From Actinobacillus sp. (GTDB taxonomy: Bacteria; Pseudomonadota; Gammaproteobacteria; Enterobacterales; Pasteurellaceae): a DNA stretch of 21,883 bases. Shown here piece after piece: positions 7,102 through 13,449 of this stretch (position 1 is the first letter of the stretch; each line of letters begins with the position of its first letter). The stretch spans positions 1 through 21,883 of the forward strand of contig JAHHRA010000024.1 of NCBI GenBank assembly GCA_020026055.1, in the 5' to 3' direction. The position numbers and the translations under genes were made by a program. Under the pieces are notes generated by a model, which made no database searches, was not told where the DNA came from, and saw nothing but the letters and a program-made list of their open reading frames with translations.

Positions 7102-7332
7102 TTACTGCATCTGTCTTAAATTAGGCATTGTTTCTAAAGATTGCTTTAAAGATAAAACTTCTTGTAACGTTGCTTGATAATCAATGTTATTAGGTGATGT
7201 TGAATAAACATAATCACGTAATTCATCTAATCTATGTGATTGAGGTGTATTAATTTGTTTCTTTTTAACAGCAACAGAATTTCCCACAGCAATTGCTTCA
7301 ATCAAAACATCTTTTTGCATTAGTGTACACAT
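7102..7332 (-). CDS. Small hypothetical protein, possible antitoxin partner
   Basis: This is a 76-residue, probably mostly helical protein that I do not recognise. It starts at ATG 7332, with AAGGAGA seven bases upstream, so translation is credible. There is no signal peptide or membrane segment. The middle contains a charged segment HRLDELRDYV followed by a polar C-terminal helix ending NLRQMQ. It has its own promoter and precedes the zeta-like gene in the same direction, the usual place of the antitoxin in epsilon-zeta and PezAT pairs. A role as antitoxin is a guess from size and position. Alternatively it is an unrelated cargo gene of the mobile element. Confidence 0.55.
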   Translation of the reverse strand: MCTLMQKDVLIEAIAVGNSVAVKKKQINTPQSHRLDELRDYVYSTSPNNIDYQATLQEVLSLKQSLETMPNLRQMQ

Positions 7333-7372
7333 ATCTTTCTCCTTGATTTATTTGCCTTAATTTTCGTTGGCA

Positions 7373-7401
7373 GTTATACCGAAAAAGCAATTGGCAATCA
7401 A
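7373..7401 (-). promoter_or_regulatory. Promoter of the small gene / zeta module
   Basis: On the minus strand TTGATT (7401-7396) and TATAAC (7378-7373) are separated by 17 bp. The promoter overlaps the broken end of the TraB-like fragment and would transcribe the small gene, the ToxI-like unit and, past the terminator, the zeta-like gene. Confidence 0.5.
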
Positions 7402-7405
7402 TCAG

Positions 7406-7816
7406 TTAATGATATATAACCACTGGTTTTTGCCATATTCTAGCAGCCAGTTTCAAAGACTGAATTTGAGCATTTTTAAGTTGCGTTGGCGACCACCAAA
7501 TGCTAGTGGGGGCGATAATTACATCAGAGTTATTTACCCACATTTGAAGAATTGGACACATTGTTACATATTCAAAACAAATAGCGACCCCTATTTTACG
7601 TTTGCCAATTTGAGCAATGCTTTCCCCAAACCAATTGGCAGGGAATGTATCTTTGTAAAATGGATTGTACATTCCACCTGTCATCGGTGTCCTTTGTCGA
7701 TAAACAATTTCTTTACTGTTATGAGTGATAGCATAGATCACCGCTTGTGGGTGACTATTCAGCATATCAAATCCACCTATTAGCACCGTTTTTTGGGGCG
7801 TTTTTTCTAAGCTTAA
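7406..7816 (-). pseudogene. TraB-like nitrilase (conjugal transfer) fragment
   Basis: The frame encodes about 136 residues of a carbon-nitrogen hydrolase domain, the type found in apolipoprotein N-acyltransferase and in TraB of IncP-like conjugation systems. VLIGGFDM, RTPMTGGMYNPF and the catalytic-cysteine segment GVAICFEYV are visible, followed by DVIIAPTSIWW. The N-terminal part with the catalytic Glu and the membrane helices is absent; the frame opens at a stop without a credible start, although ATG 7786 exists. The C-terminus breaks off after KPVVIYH, where the family continues with the last strands. It is a remnant of a conjugative element. An isolated ACAAGCGGT-type uptake core lies in it (7740-7748). 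Confidence 0.65.
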
Positions 7817-7917
7817 GAAGAATTAAAAAATGCTGATTTAATTTCTACTGTTTTAGACAATGTAATTTTTGAACGTAAAATTTTACGCACATCATTTAGC
7901 GAAAGGGCAAGTTGTTT
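7813..7917 (-). other. Mobile-element remnant left of the first CRISPR repeat
   Basis: On the minus strand this codes KQLALSLNDVRKILRSK and then ITLSKTVEIKSAFFNSS before a stop at 7813. It is in frame with the CRISPR repeats and toxin fragment but does not resemble the expected ToxN continuation. I take it to be the end of another gene of unknown identity, cut at the repeat boundary at 7917/7918. Confidence 0.4.
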
Positions 7918-8019
7918 GTTGTAACTCCCTTTCTTATTTTGCTGTGTTACAATATCATCACCCAACGAACAGTTTTTCAATATGTTGTAACTCCCTTTCT
8001 CATTTTGCTGTGTTACAAT
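7918..8019 (+). CRISPR. Minimal type II-C CRISPR array: repeat, 30-bp spacer, repeat
   Basis: Repeat 1 (7918-7953) and repeat 2 (7984-8019) are each 36 bp, begin GTTGTAACTCCC and end GTGTTACAAT; they differ at one base (T for C at 7935). The spacer (7954-7983) is 30 bp. Repeat length, spacer length and sequence agree with the Neisseria meningitidis type II-C repeat as I know it (GTTGTAGCTCCC ... GTGCTACAAT; 32 of 36 positions). In that system each repeat ends in a -10 element driving its own crRNA; here TTACAAT keeps that element. No cas9, cas1, cas2 or tracrRNA is visible in the window, so this is an orphan array. Confidence 0.88.
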
Positions 8020-8184
8020 TGGAGCAAAATAGTTATTCTCATTAACTTTTAACACAACCCCAATATAAGGTTTTTGATTATCAGCATTTGCATAATTATT
8101 TTCAACGCTTTTATTTCCAGAATTTTTTAAGAAAGTAATGTAATTATCATCTATGTAATATAGATTAAGACCCTGTTTTTCCAA
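8020..8184 (-). pseudogene. ToxN/AbiQ-family type III toxin, N-terminal fragment
   Basis: Type III toxins are endoribonucleases held inactive by a pseudoknotted repeat RNA. The first 55 residues match the family's N-terminus: NLYYIDDNYITFLKN, then KPYIGVVLKVNENNYFAP, compare ToxN KFYTISSKYIKYLKE and AFIGIVLEIQGHKYLAP from memory. The start is TTG at 8184 with GAGG eight bases upstream. Exactly after the AP of the barrel the CRISPR repeat begins. The frame stays open through repeat, spacer and repeat (12, 10 and 12 codons) to 7813, but about 100 residues, including the rest of the nuclease fold, are missing. The toxin should be dead. The complete RNA antitoxin locus lies upstream. Confidence 0.75.
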
Positions 8185-8207
8185 TTTTCAAACCTCTAAA
8201 TAGCAGA

Positions 8208-8233
8208 AAAGAGTAGATTTTCATCTACTCTTT
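8208..8233 (-). terminator. Terminator between toxI repeats and toxin
   Basis: AAAGAGTAGAT (8208-8218) pairs with ATCTACTCTTT (8223-8233) around a 4-nt loop, followed on the minus strand by TTTT. In type III loci a terminator at this place sets the excess of antitoxin RNA over toxin mRNA. Confidence 0.85.
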
Positions 8234-8242
8234 CCCTAACTT

Positions 8243-8350
8243 TAAGACTCGCATTTACGGTAGCGAAACACCTACTTGTAAGACTCGCATTTACGGTAGC
8301 GAAACACCTACTTGTAAGACTCGCATTTACGGTAGCGAAACACCTACTTT
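8243..8350 (-). ncRNA. toxI-like antitoxin RNA, three 36-nt tandem repeats
   Basis: Three contiguous 36-bp units occupy 8243-8278, 8279-8314 and 8315-8350. They are identical except for the last base of the outermost. On the minus strand each reads AGGTGTTTCGCTACC, GTAAATGCGAG and TCTTACAAGT in order. The 36-nt period, the AGGTG-TTT-GCTACC core and the position between promoter and terminator, upstream of a ToxN-like gene, are those of ToxI RNA, which ToxN cuts into pseudoknotted units. There are no spacers, so it is not a CRISPR. With the toxin truncated, the RNA may persist only as a relic or neutralise a related toxin elsewhere. Confidence 0.8.
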
Positions 8351-8356
8351 AGGATT

Positions 8357-8385
8357 ATTCTATTCCTGTCTTTTGAGCGAGTCAA
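8357..8385 (-). promoter_or_regulatory. Promoter of the toxI-like RNA
   Basis: On the minus strand TTGACT (8385-8380) and TAGAAT (8362-8357) are separated by exactly 17 bp. Initiation near 8350 would begin the RNA at the first repeat. It is among the best sigma70 matches in the window and overlaps the last codons of the relaxase fragment. Confidence 0.8.
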
Positions 8386-8391
8386 GAATTT

Positions 8392-9391
8392 TTACCGCTC
8401 CATATCCTTACTATTAGCTTTTTCCTGCTTAACTTCCTTACCTACACTATCTAACATCATATTTTGAGGGCGATTACCACCTTTCATTGATTCAGTTCTA
8501 GTAATAGCCCCTAATTGAAGTTCTGATGTAGGTACATTATGTTTCTGAATGTCAGGGTGCTGTTTCAAGGCGACTAAAGCATTTGGATCTTTATCAATAA
8601 CAGATTTAGCCGCTTCACCATTGATAGAGATATTATATTTTGCCGCCTTACGATCGTATGTAAACTTGATATCGTAGGTAGAGTTATTCTCCTGTTGAAG
8701 TTTATCTTTACTTGAATCTTGAACTTTAGATTCAGTAAATAGCATTTCAGATTTGGCTGATTGCTCTTCAGAATGTTGCTTAATCTCTGCCTGTGGTACT
8801 TCCGGTTGGGCTTCAGGGGCTTGCTGTTTAATCTGCTGACCTGCCTCATTACTTACGCTATCTAACGATTCAGCTTTAGCTTCTAAAGCAAGCTCTTTAC
8901 GTCGTTCCATTAACTGTTCTTGTAAAGCCGCAGGTTTTAAAATAATAGGTAAGTTATGAGCAGCCGCTGATTCAATTACCATTTTCTTAAATTCTTGGCT
9001 ACCATTAACTTTTAATTCGTTACCATACTTATCTATAGCTAACTCTAAAAATGTTTTAATGTTTTCGGGCGACTGCATTTCCTTAGAAATCATCATCTGA
9101 TTGCCTACGTCGGTACAGACTGTTTTTCCGTCTGCTAGACGTTTATATTCGATGTCTCCATTTTTCTTTTTAGCAACACCTAGGTTATTAAGTTTCATCA
9201 CTTCTTCAAGAGCTTTATAAGTATAAACCTGTTGCGGAGCTTCACTCTGCTTTGAAGTTTCAGCTTGCTTCTGTTGCTCTTGGAGCTGTCGTTTAATAAG
9301 AATCTGCTGTTGTTTAAAATTATCGGTAAAGCTGATCTGCTCATCAACAGGTGAAATTCTGCCAAATTCATTGCCTAAAGCAATGTTTAAA
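8392..9391 (-). pseudogene. Relaxase C-terminal fragment with LPD7-like domain
   Basis: The fragment encodes about 333 residues of a conjugation or mobilisation relaxase tail; the N-terminal nicking domain is absent. After a Gln-rich coiled segment (about residues 35-60) comes an LPD7-type domain: GDIEYKRLADGKTVCTDVG, then FLELAIDKYGNELKVNGS and EFKKMVIESAAAHNLPI. A Glu/Gln-rich linker and a second small domain end at 8392. LPD7 domains are known from large relaxase proteins of conjugative elements. The reading frame is open at its 5' end directly into CRISPR repeat 3, whose sequence happens to supply an ATG (9411), so the annotated-looking start is an artefact of the fusion. Natural product unlikely. 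Confidence 0.7.
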
Positions 9392-9427
9392 GTTGTAACT
9401 CCCTTTCTCATTTTGCTGTGTTACAAT
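9392..9427 (+). CRISPR. Third type II-C CRISPR repeat
   Basis: This is identical over all 36 bp to repeat 2 (7984-8019) and in the same orientation. To its left lies the relaxase fragment, which stops exactly at the repeat. To its right 9428-9457 could be a terminal 30-bp spacer, but no further repeat follows. Confidence 0.85.
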
Positions 9428-9760
9428 TACCAATGCGATGAAGCCTTTTGATACAAGGCTTTAGAATTAAAAAAACCAAATAAAAAATCGTGAAATTTTG
9501 TCTTTAATTGACAATTTTCACGATTTTTTTTAAGAAAATTTTAAGAAAAATCCCCGCGTTAATGCGGAGTTTGGCGTGTTTTTTAGTGAAAATTGCCGCT
9601 TCTAAAGAGAAAATTTGAGCAAAAAAATAAGCAAACGAATTCAAAATCTGCTCAAAAAAGCAACACTTAAACGCCACGACCTTTTTTGAACAACGACATC
9701 TTCGTTTAACCATTTCTCGCATCAAATAAAACCACGCCCTTCAATTTGTGGATTCCCAAT
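9428..9760. other. Non-coding stretch right of the CRISPR repeat
   Basis: No convincing gene is seen. A small stem-loop (AAGCCTT 9441-9447 with AAGGCTT 9455-9461) follows the last repeat. A 73-codon frame on the minus strand (9504-9725) has no ribosome site and low-complexity composition, so I do not call it. A second imperfect CCACGCCCTTCAATT motif (9732-9746) resembles the palindromic repeat arm. Confidence 0.5.
9482..9532. terminator. Long hairpin, likely bidirectional terminator
   Basis: AAAAAATCGTGAAATTTTGTC (9482-9502; one bulge) pairs with the complementary stretch at 9510-9531, leaving a 7-nt loop and T and A runs on both sides. On the plus strand it would end a transcript started in CRISPR repeat 3. 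Confidence 0.7.
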
Positions 9761-9889
9761 AAAACACGCCCCGATTTTACTCACAAAACGCTAGGGCGTT
9801 TTGTTCGGGCTAAAGCCCCGTCGCAAGCGACGTTCAAAAAACCTTCGGTTTTTTGTGGGAAAAATTTTCCAGAAATCGAGGCGTGTTTT
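9761..9889. repeat. Nested multi-hairpin palindromic element
   Basis: Outer arms 9761-9777 and 9873-9889 (AAAACACGCCCCGATTT and its complement) match at 16 of 17 positions. Between them lie five consecutive hairpins: 9783-9804 (9-bp stem ACAAAACGC), 9807-9818 (GGGC/GCCC), 9819-9832 (CGTCGC/GCGACG), 9835-9855 (CAAAAAACC/GGTTTTTTG) and 9858-9870 (GGAAA/TTTCC). The last hairpin plus the right arm resembles the simple element at 6096-6143, so the other four look like an insertion into that element. It follows dam on the minus strand and ends with T-rich DNA, so at least termination is likely. Confidence 0.75.
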
Positions 9890-9897
9890 TTTAATCT

Positions 9898-10737
9898 TTA
9901 AAAAATGGCTAAAAGCTCTTTCACGCATGAGCGTTGCCCAGTATTTTGGCTAATAAAACGCTGTACTTTGAGAGGCGTGATTTGAGCACCTTGGTAGATT
10001 TGGCGAGTAAAAGGGGTATCGTGATTTGAAATGATTACAGTAATATTGAGGCGTTGAGCAGTATGGCGTGCAACTTCTGCGAGTTTAGTTTGATGAGTAA
10101 GAGTAAATTTGTTGCCTGCATACCCAGTAAAGTTTGTAGCTTGATCGAGCGGAGCGTAAGGTGGATCACAATAGATAACACTTTGCGTATCCGCAAATTT
10201 AAAGGCTTCGCTAAAGTCTCCACACTTAAATTCTGCTCGCTGTGCTTTTTCAGCAAAATAACGTAATTCTTTTTCAGGAAAATAAATCTTTTTAAATCGC
10301 CCAAAAGGAACGTTAAATTCATTGCGTAAATTATAACGACATAACCCATTATAGCCGAAGCGATTTAAATAAAGGAAAAGCACAGCTCGCTCAAAAAGAT
10401 CTCGCGAACAGTTGAATTGATTACGTTGATGATAATAAAAAGCTTCAGTATTGCTTTTTGGATGTTCAAAGTAGCTTTGAGTTGTACGGATGTACTCTTC
10501 TGCGTCTTGTTTTATTAAGTTAAATAAGTGAATTAAGTCAGGATTAATATCAAATAATACATAACGCTCAAAATGAGTATTTAAAAAAACCGAACCTGCA
10601 CCAACAAAAGGCTCAATTAAGCAAGTCTTATCTCGTGGCAAAATTTGATTAATTTCTGTCATCAAACGCCCTTTCCCTCCTGCCCATTTCAAAAAAGCAC
10701 GATGATTTTGTTGATGAAGTAAGTTCGATATTTTCAT
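9898..10737 (-). CDS. dam: DNA adenine methyltransferase
   Basis: Dam methylates adenine in GATC with S-adenosylmethionine, marking DNA for mismatch repair and replication control. The 279-residue protein has FLKWAGGKGRL (15-25), the cofactor loop PFVGAGSVF (43-51) and the catalytic DPPY (191-194), all as in class alpha N6-adenine methylases. ATG 10737 is chosen because homology begins at MKISNLLHQQ and the aroB stop lies 13 bp upstream. No clear ribosome site precedes it, so translation may be coupled to aroB. Third gene of aroK-aroB-dam; damX, present between aroB and dam in E. coli, is absent here. Confidence 0.97.
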   Translation of the reverse strand: MKISNLLHQQNHRAFLKWAGGKGRLMTEINQILPRDKTCLIEPFVGAGSVFLNTHFERYVLFDINPDLIHLFNLIKQDAEEYIRTTQSYFEHPKSNTEAFYYHQRNQFNCSRDLFERAVLFLYLNRFGYNGLCRYNLRNEFNVPFGRFKKIYFPEKELRYFAEKAQRAEFKCGDFSEAFKFADTQSVIYCDPPYAPLDQATNFTGYAGNKFTLTHQTKLAEVARHTAQRLNITVIISNHDTPFTRQIYQGAQITPLKVQRFISQNTGQRSCVKELLAIF

Positions 10738-10750
10738 GATAATAATTAGA

Positions 10751-11851
10751 TCAGGAATAACAACTCGCAAGCGTCTGCTCAATGTCTTTTCTTGGAATAT
10801 CCGTAGCGATATAGCTTGTGCCAATTGAACGTAGCAATACGAAACGGATTGTATTGTGTGTGTTTTTTTTATCTCTTTGCATATGCACAAAAAATTGTTC
10901 AAGTGGCATATTTTGAGGAACAGTTGTAGGCAAATCAGCTCGTTTTAGTAAGTCGTGTAAAAGAGTGATGTCTGCTTTAGATATACTGTTCATTTTATGC
11001 ATAGTCTTCAATTTTTGCGAAAGTGCAATTGCGATACACATCCCTATCGCTACAGCTTCTCCATGCAAACATTGACCATATCCCATTTCAGTTTCAATGG
11101 CATGTCCAAAAGTATGTCCAAAGTTTAACAAAGCACGCTCCCCTGCTTCTTTTTCATCTTTTTTTACAATCTCAGCTTTTAATTGACAGCAATGTGAAAC
11201 TGCATATGTTAATGTTTGAATTTCCAAAGTTTTAATTTGGTATATGTGCTGACACAGCCAAGTAAAAAAAGATTTATCCAAAGCAACACCATATTTGATC
11301 ACCTCAGCAAGTCCTGCTGAAATTTCTCGTTGAGGTAACGTTCTTAAAGTGCTGAGATCGATAATAACAGCTTGTGGTTGGTAAAATGCACCGATCATGT
11401 TTTTTCCAAGCTGATGATTAACTGCTGTTTTTCCACCAACTGATGAATCAACTTGGGCAAGAAGAGTAGTAGGAATTTGAATGAAGCGAATACCTCGTTG
11501 GTAAGTTGCTGCAGCAAGACCGCAAATATCACCGATCACACCACCACCTAACGCCACAAGAATACTCGCACGCCCATAATTTTTATCCAATAGTGCAGTA
11601 TAAATATGGTTAAGAGATTCTAAATTTTTATAAGCTTCTCCATCAGGTAAAAGGCAAATATTCACTTCGCAACCGATTTTTTCTAAAGTATTCTTGAGAG
11701 GAAGTAAATAATATTGTGCGACAGTTTTATTACTAACAATCATCAGCTTATCCCCTTTCTTAACAGGGAATACGCCCTCATTTTCGAATAAATTTTCACC
11801 AATATAAATAGGATATTTTCCACTTGAATGGCGAACATTAACGCACAACAT
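10751..11851 (-). CDS. aroB: 3-dehydroquinate synthase
   Basis: This is the second step of the shikimate pathway: closure of DAHP to 3-dehydroquinate, using NAD and a divalent metal. Visible are LPDGEAYK, the NAD- and substrate-binding stretch GGGVIGDICGLAAATYQRG, IPTTLLAQVDSSVGGKT, EVIKYG (metal Glu), NFGHTFGHAIE and LHGEAVAIGM (metal His residues). ATG 11851 (MLCVNV) is preferred to GTG 11860 on homology; AGGTGAG lies just upstream. The length is then 366 residues. It lies 14 bp behind aroK, clearly cotranscribed. Confidence 0.97.
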   Translation of the reverse strand: MLCVNVRHSSGKYPIYIGENLFENEGVFPVKKGDKLMIVSNKTVAQYYLLPLKNTLEKIGCEVNICLLPDGEAYKNLESLNHIYTALLDKNYGRASILVALGGGVIGDICGLAAATYQRGIRFIQIPTTLLAQVDSSVGGKTAVNHQLGKNMIGAFYQPQAVIIDLSTLRTLPQREISAGLAEVIKYGVALDKSFFTWLCQHIYQIKTLEIQTLTYAVSHCCQLKAEIVKKDEKEAGERALLNFGHTFGHAIETEMGYGQCLHGEAVAIGMCIAIALSQKLKTMHKMNSISKADITLLHDLLKRADLPTTVPQNMPLEQFFVHMQRDKKNTHNTIRFVLLRSIGTSYIATDIPRKDIEQTLASCYS

Positions 11852-11865
11852 CACTCTCACCTGAG

Positions 11866-12393
11866 CTAGCTTTGAAAGTTATCAATAAGATCCACAATCT
11901 GATTCGCCATTACTTTAGTACTTTGTTCATCTGTAGTTAACGTGATATCTGCAATTTCTTCATAAAGCGGATTACGCTCTTTAGCCAATCTTTCTAACAC
12001 AGTGCGAGTATCTTCATCAGTTTGCAAAAGAGGACGTTTTTTATCACGTTGAGTACGCTCTACTTGCTTATCTATTGTCGTTTCTAAATAAATCACGATA
12101 CCGCGTGCCGACAAATGCTTGCGGTTTTCTTTGGACAGAATCGTACCACCACCAGTTGAAATAATCGTTCCTTGGAGCTGAGTTAGCTCATTGAGTATCC
12201 GCTCTTCTCGGCGACGAAAGCCCTCTTCTCCTTCAATATCAAAAATCCAATTAATATCAGCTCCTGCTCGGGTTTCAATCTCAGTATCAGTATCAATAAA
12301 ATTCATACCAAGAATTTGAGCAAGTTGCCGACCAACGGTGCTTTTCCCTGCACCCATAGGACCAATTAGAAAAATATTACGCTTTTCTGCCAT
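11866..12393 (-). CDS. aroK: Shikimate kinase
   Basis: This enzyme phosphorylates shikimate at the 3-hydroxyl with ATP. The 175-residue P-loop protein has Walker A GPMGAGKST (11-19), the magnesium and substrate Asp34/Asp36 in FIDTDTEIE, GFRRRE, the STGGGTIL loop and the lid RDKKRPLL. All expected residues are present. It heads the aroK-aroB-dam operon; fabI diverges from it across 214 bp. Confidence 0.97.
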   Translation of the reverse strand: MAEKRNIFLIGPMGAGKSTVGRQLAQILGMNFIDTDTEIETRAGADINWIFDIEGEEGFRRREERILNELTQLQGTIISTGGGTILSKENRKHLSARGIVIYLETTIDKQVERTQRDKKRPLLQTDEDTRTVLERLAKERNPLYEEIADITLTTDEQSTKVMANQIVDLIDNFQS

Positions 12394-12539
12394 AACCTTA
12401 TCTTAAAATCCCATAAAATAAAAAAGAATGATTTTATAAAAATACAAACAACCGTAAAAAACGGCTGAAAAGTTCGTTTAAAAAAATGAGCTAAATTCTC
12501 GCAATAATTCCCTATTTTTTCAACCTTAACATTGCAATT

Positions 12540-12569
12540 TTGGTAATTTGTAAAAATTTGCCTTATACT
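12540..12569 (+). promoter_or_regulatory. Probable fabI promoter
   Basis: TTGGTA (12540-12545) and TATACT (12564-12569) are 18 bp apart, about 38 bp before the fabI start. An AGGA sequence follows, 12 bases before the ATG. Confidence 0.5.
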
Positions 12570-12607
12570 ATCGCTCATTTTTTAATGACAAATAGGACAA
12601 TTTATCT

Positions 12608-13399
12608 ATGAGTTTTTTAGCTAACAAACGTATTTTAATCGCTGGGGTTGCTAGTAACCGCTCGATTGCATACGGCATCGCTCAGGCAATGCATCGTGAA
12701 GGTGCAGAACTTGCCTTTACTTATCAAAATGACAAACTTCAACCACGAGTCGAAAAAATTGCAGAAGAATTTAATTCAAATATTGTGTTACCTTGTGATG
12801 TCGCTGATGATGCCAGTATTGAACAATGCTTTGCTGATCTGAATAAATATTGGGATAAATTTGATGGTTTTGTACATTCGATCGCTTACGCCCCTGCCGA
12901 TCAACTTAATGGCGATTATGTTGATGCTGTTAACCGCGAAGGATTTCGTATCGCACATGATATCAGCTCATATAGTTTCGTTGCAATGGCGAAAGCAGCT
13001 CGCACTATGTTAAATGAGGGTGCTGGACTTGTAACACTCACTTATCTTGGTGCAGAACGTGCTATTCCAAATTACAATACAATGGGATTAGCAAAAGCGT
13101 CATTGGAAGCTAACACTCGTTTTATGGCACAAGCAATGGGAAAAGATGGCGTACGAGTGAATGCGATTTCCGCAGGACCGATTCGTACACTAGCCGCTTC
13201 TGGTATTAAAAATTTCAAAAAAATGCTTGCAACCTGTGAAAAAACAACGCCTATTCGTCGTACTGTCACTATTGAAGATGTTGGTAACACTGCCGCTTTC
13301 TTATGTTCACCATTAGCAGCGGGGATTTCTGGTGAAGTACTACACGTTGACGGTGGGTTCAACATCGTTGCAATGAACGAACTAGCAGATAACGAATAA
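12608..13399 (+). CDS. fabI: Enoyl-ACP reductase (NADH)
   Basis: FabI makes the last reduction of each fatty acid elongation cycle. The 263-residue short-chain dehydrogenase has the cofactor site GVASNRSIAYGIA (13-25) and the active-site residues Tyr146, Tyr156 and Lys163, in YLGAERAIPNYNTMGLAKA, at the same numbers as in E. coli. Phe203 is also conserved. Residue 93 is Ala where E. coli has Gly. It diverges from aroK and is followed by rnb in the same direction, an order I recall from H. influenzae. The hairpin between them probably ends most fabI transcripts. Confidence 0.97.
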   Translation: MSFLANKRILIAGVASNRSIAYGIAQAMHREGAELAFTYQNDKLQPRVEKIAEEFNSNIVLPCDVADDASIEQCFADLNKYWDKFDGFVHSIAYAPADQLNGDYVDAVNREGFRIAHDISSYSFVAMAKAARTMLNEGAGLVTLTYLGAERAIPNYNTMGLAKASLEANTRFMAQAMGKDGVRVNAISAGPIRTLAASGIKNFKKMLATCEKTTPIRRTVTIEDVGNTAAFLCSPLAAGISGEVLHVDGGFNIVAMNELADNE

Positions 13400-13408
13400 C
13401 TTTAATCT

Positions 13409-13435
13409 ACCGCACTTTTTAAGTGCGGTTTTCTT
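13409..13435 (+). terminator. fabI terminator made of an inverted pair of uptake signals
   Basis: ACCGCACTT (13409-13417) and AAGTGCGGT (13421-13429) form a 9-bp stem with a 3-nt loop, followed by TTTCTTT. Each arm is the 9-base core of the Haemophilus DNA uptake signal sequence. Inverted uptake-signal pairs acting as terminators are well known in Pasteurellaceae. Confidence 0.9.
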
Positions 13436-13449
13436 TAGATTTCATAACT

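Noticed and set aside
7367..7783. A 138-codon plus-strand frame opposite the nitrilase fragment
   Set aside because: It is an antisense shadow; the minus-strand frame shows clear nitrilase motifs and this one shows none.
8243..8350. Three 36-bp repeats as a CRISPR array
   Set aside because: The units are contiguous, without spacers, and lie between a promoter and terminator before a ToxN-like gene; an antitoxin RNA explains them better.
9428..9530. tracrRNA next to the third CRISPR repeat
   Set aside because: No anti-repeat complementary to the repeat is present here; repeat 3 is in the same orientation as the others.
9504..9725. A 73-codon minus-strand reading frame
   Set aside because: It has a TTG start without a ribosome site, low-complexity composition and overlap with a terminator hairpin; no family is recognised.
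12440..12475. Attenuator upstream of aroK (ACCGT/ACGG hairpin)
   Set aside because: The stem is only four to five base pairs and weak, so it was not listed as a feature.
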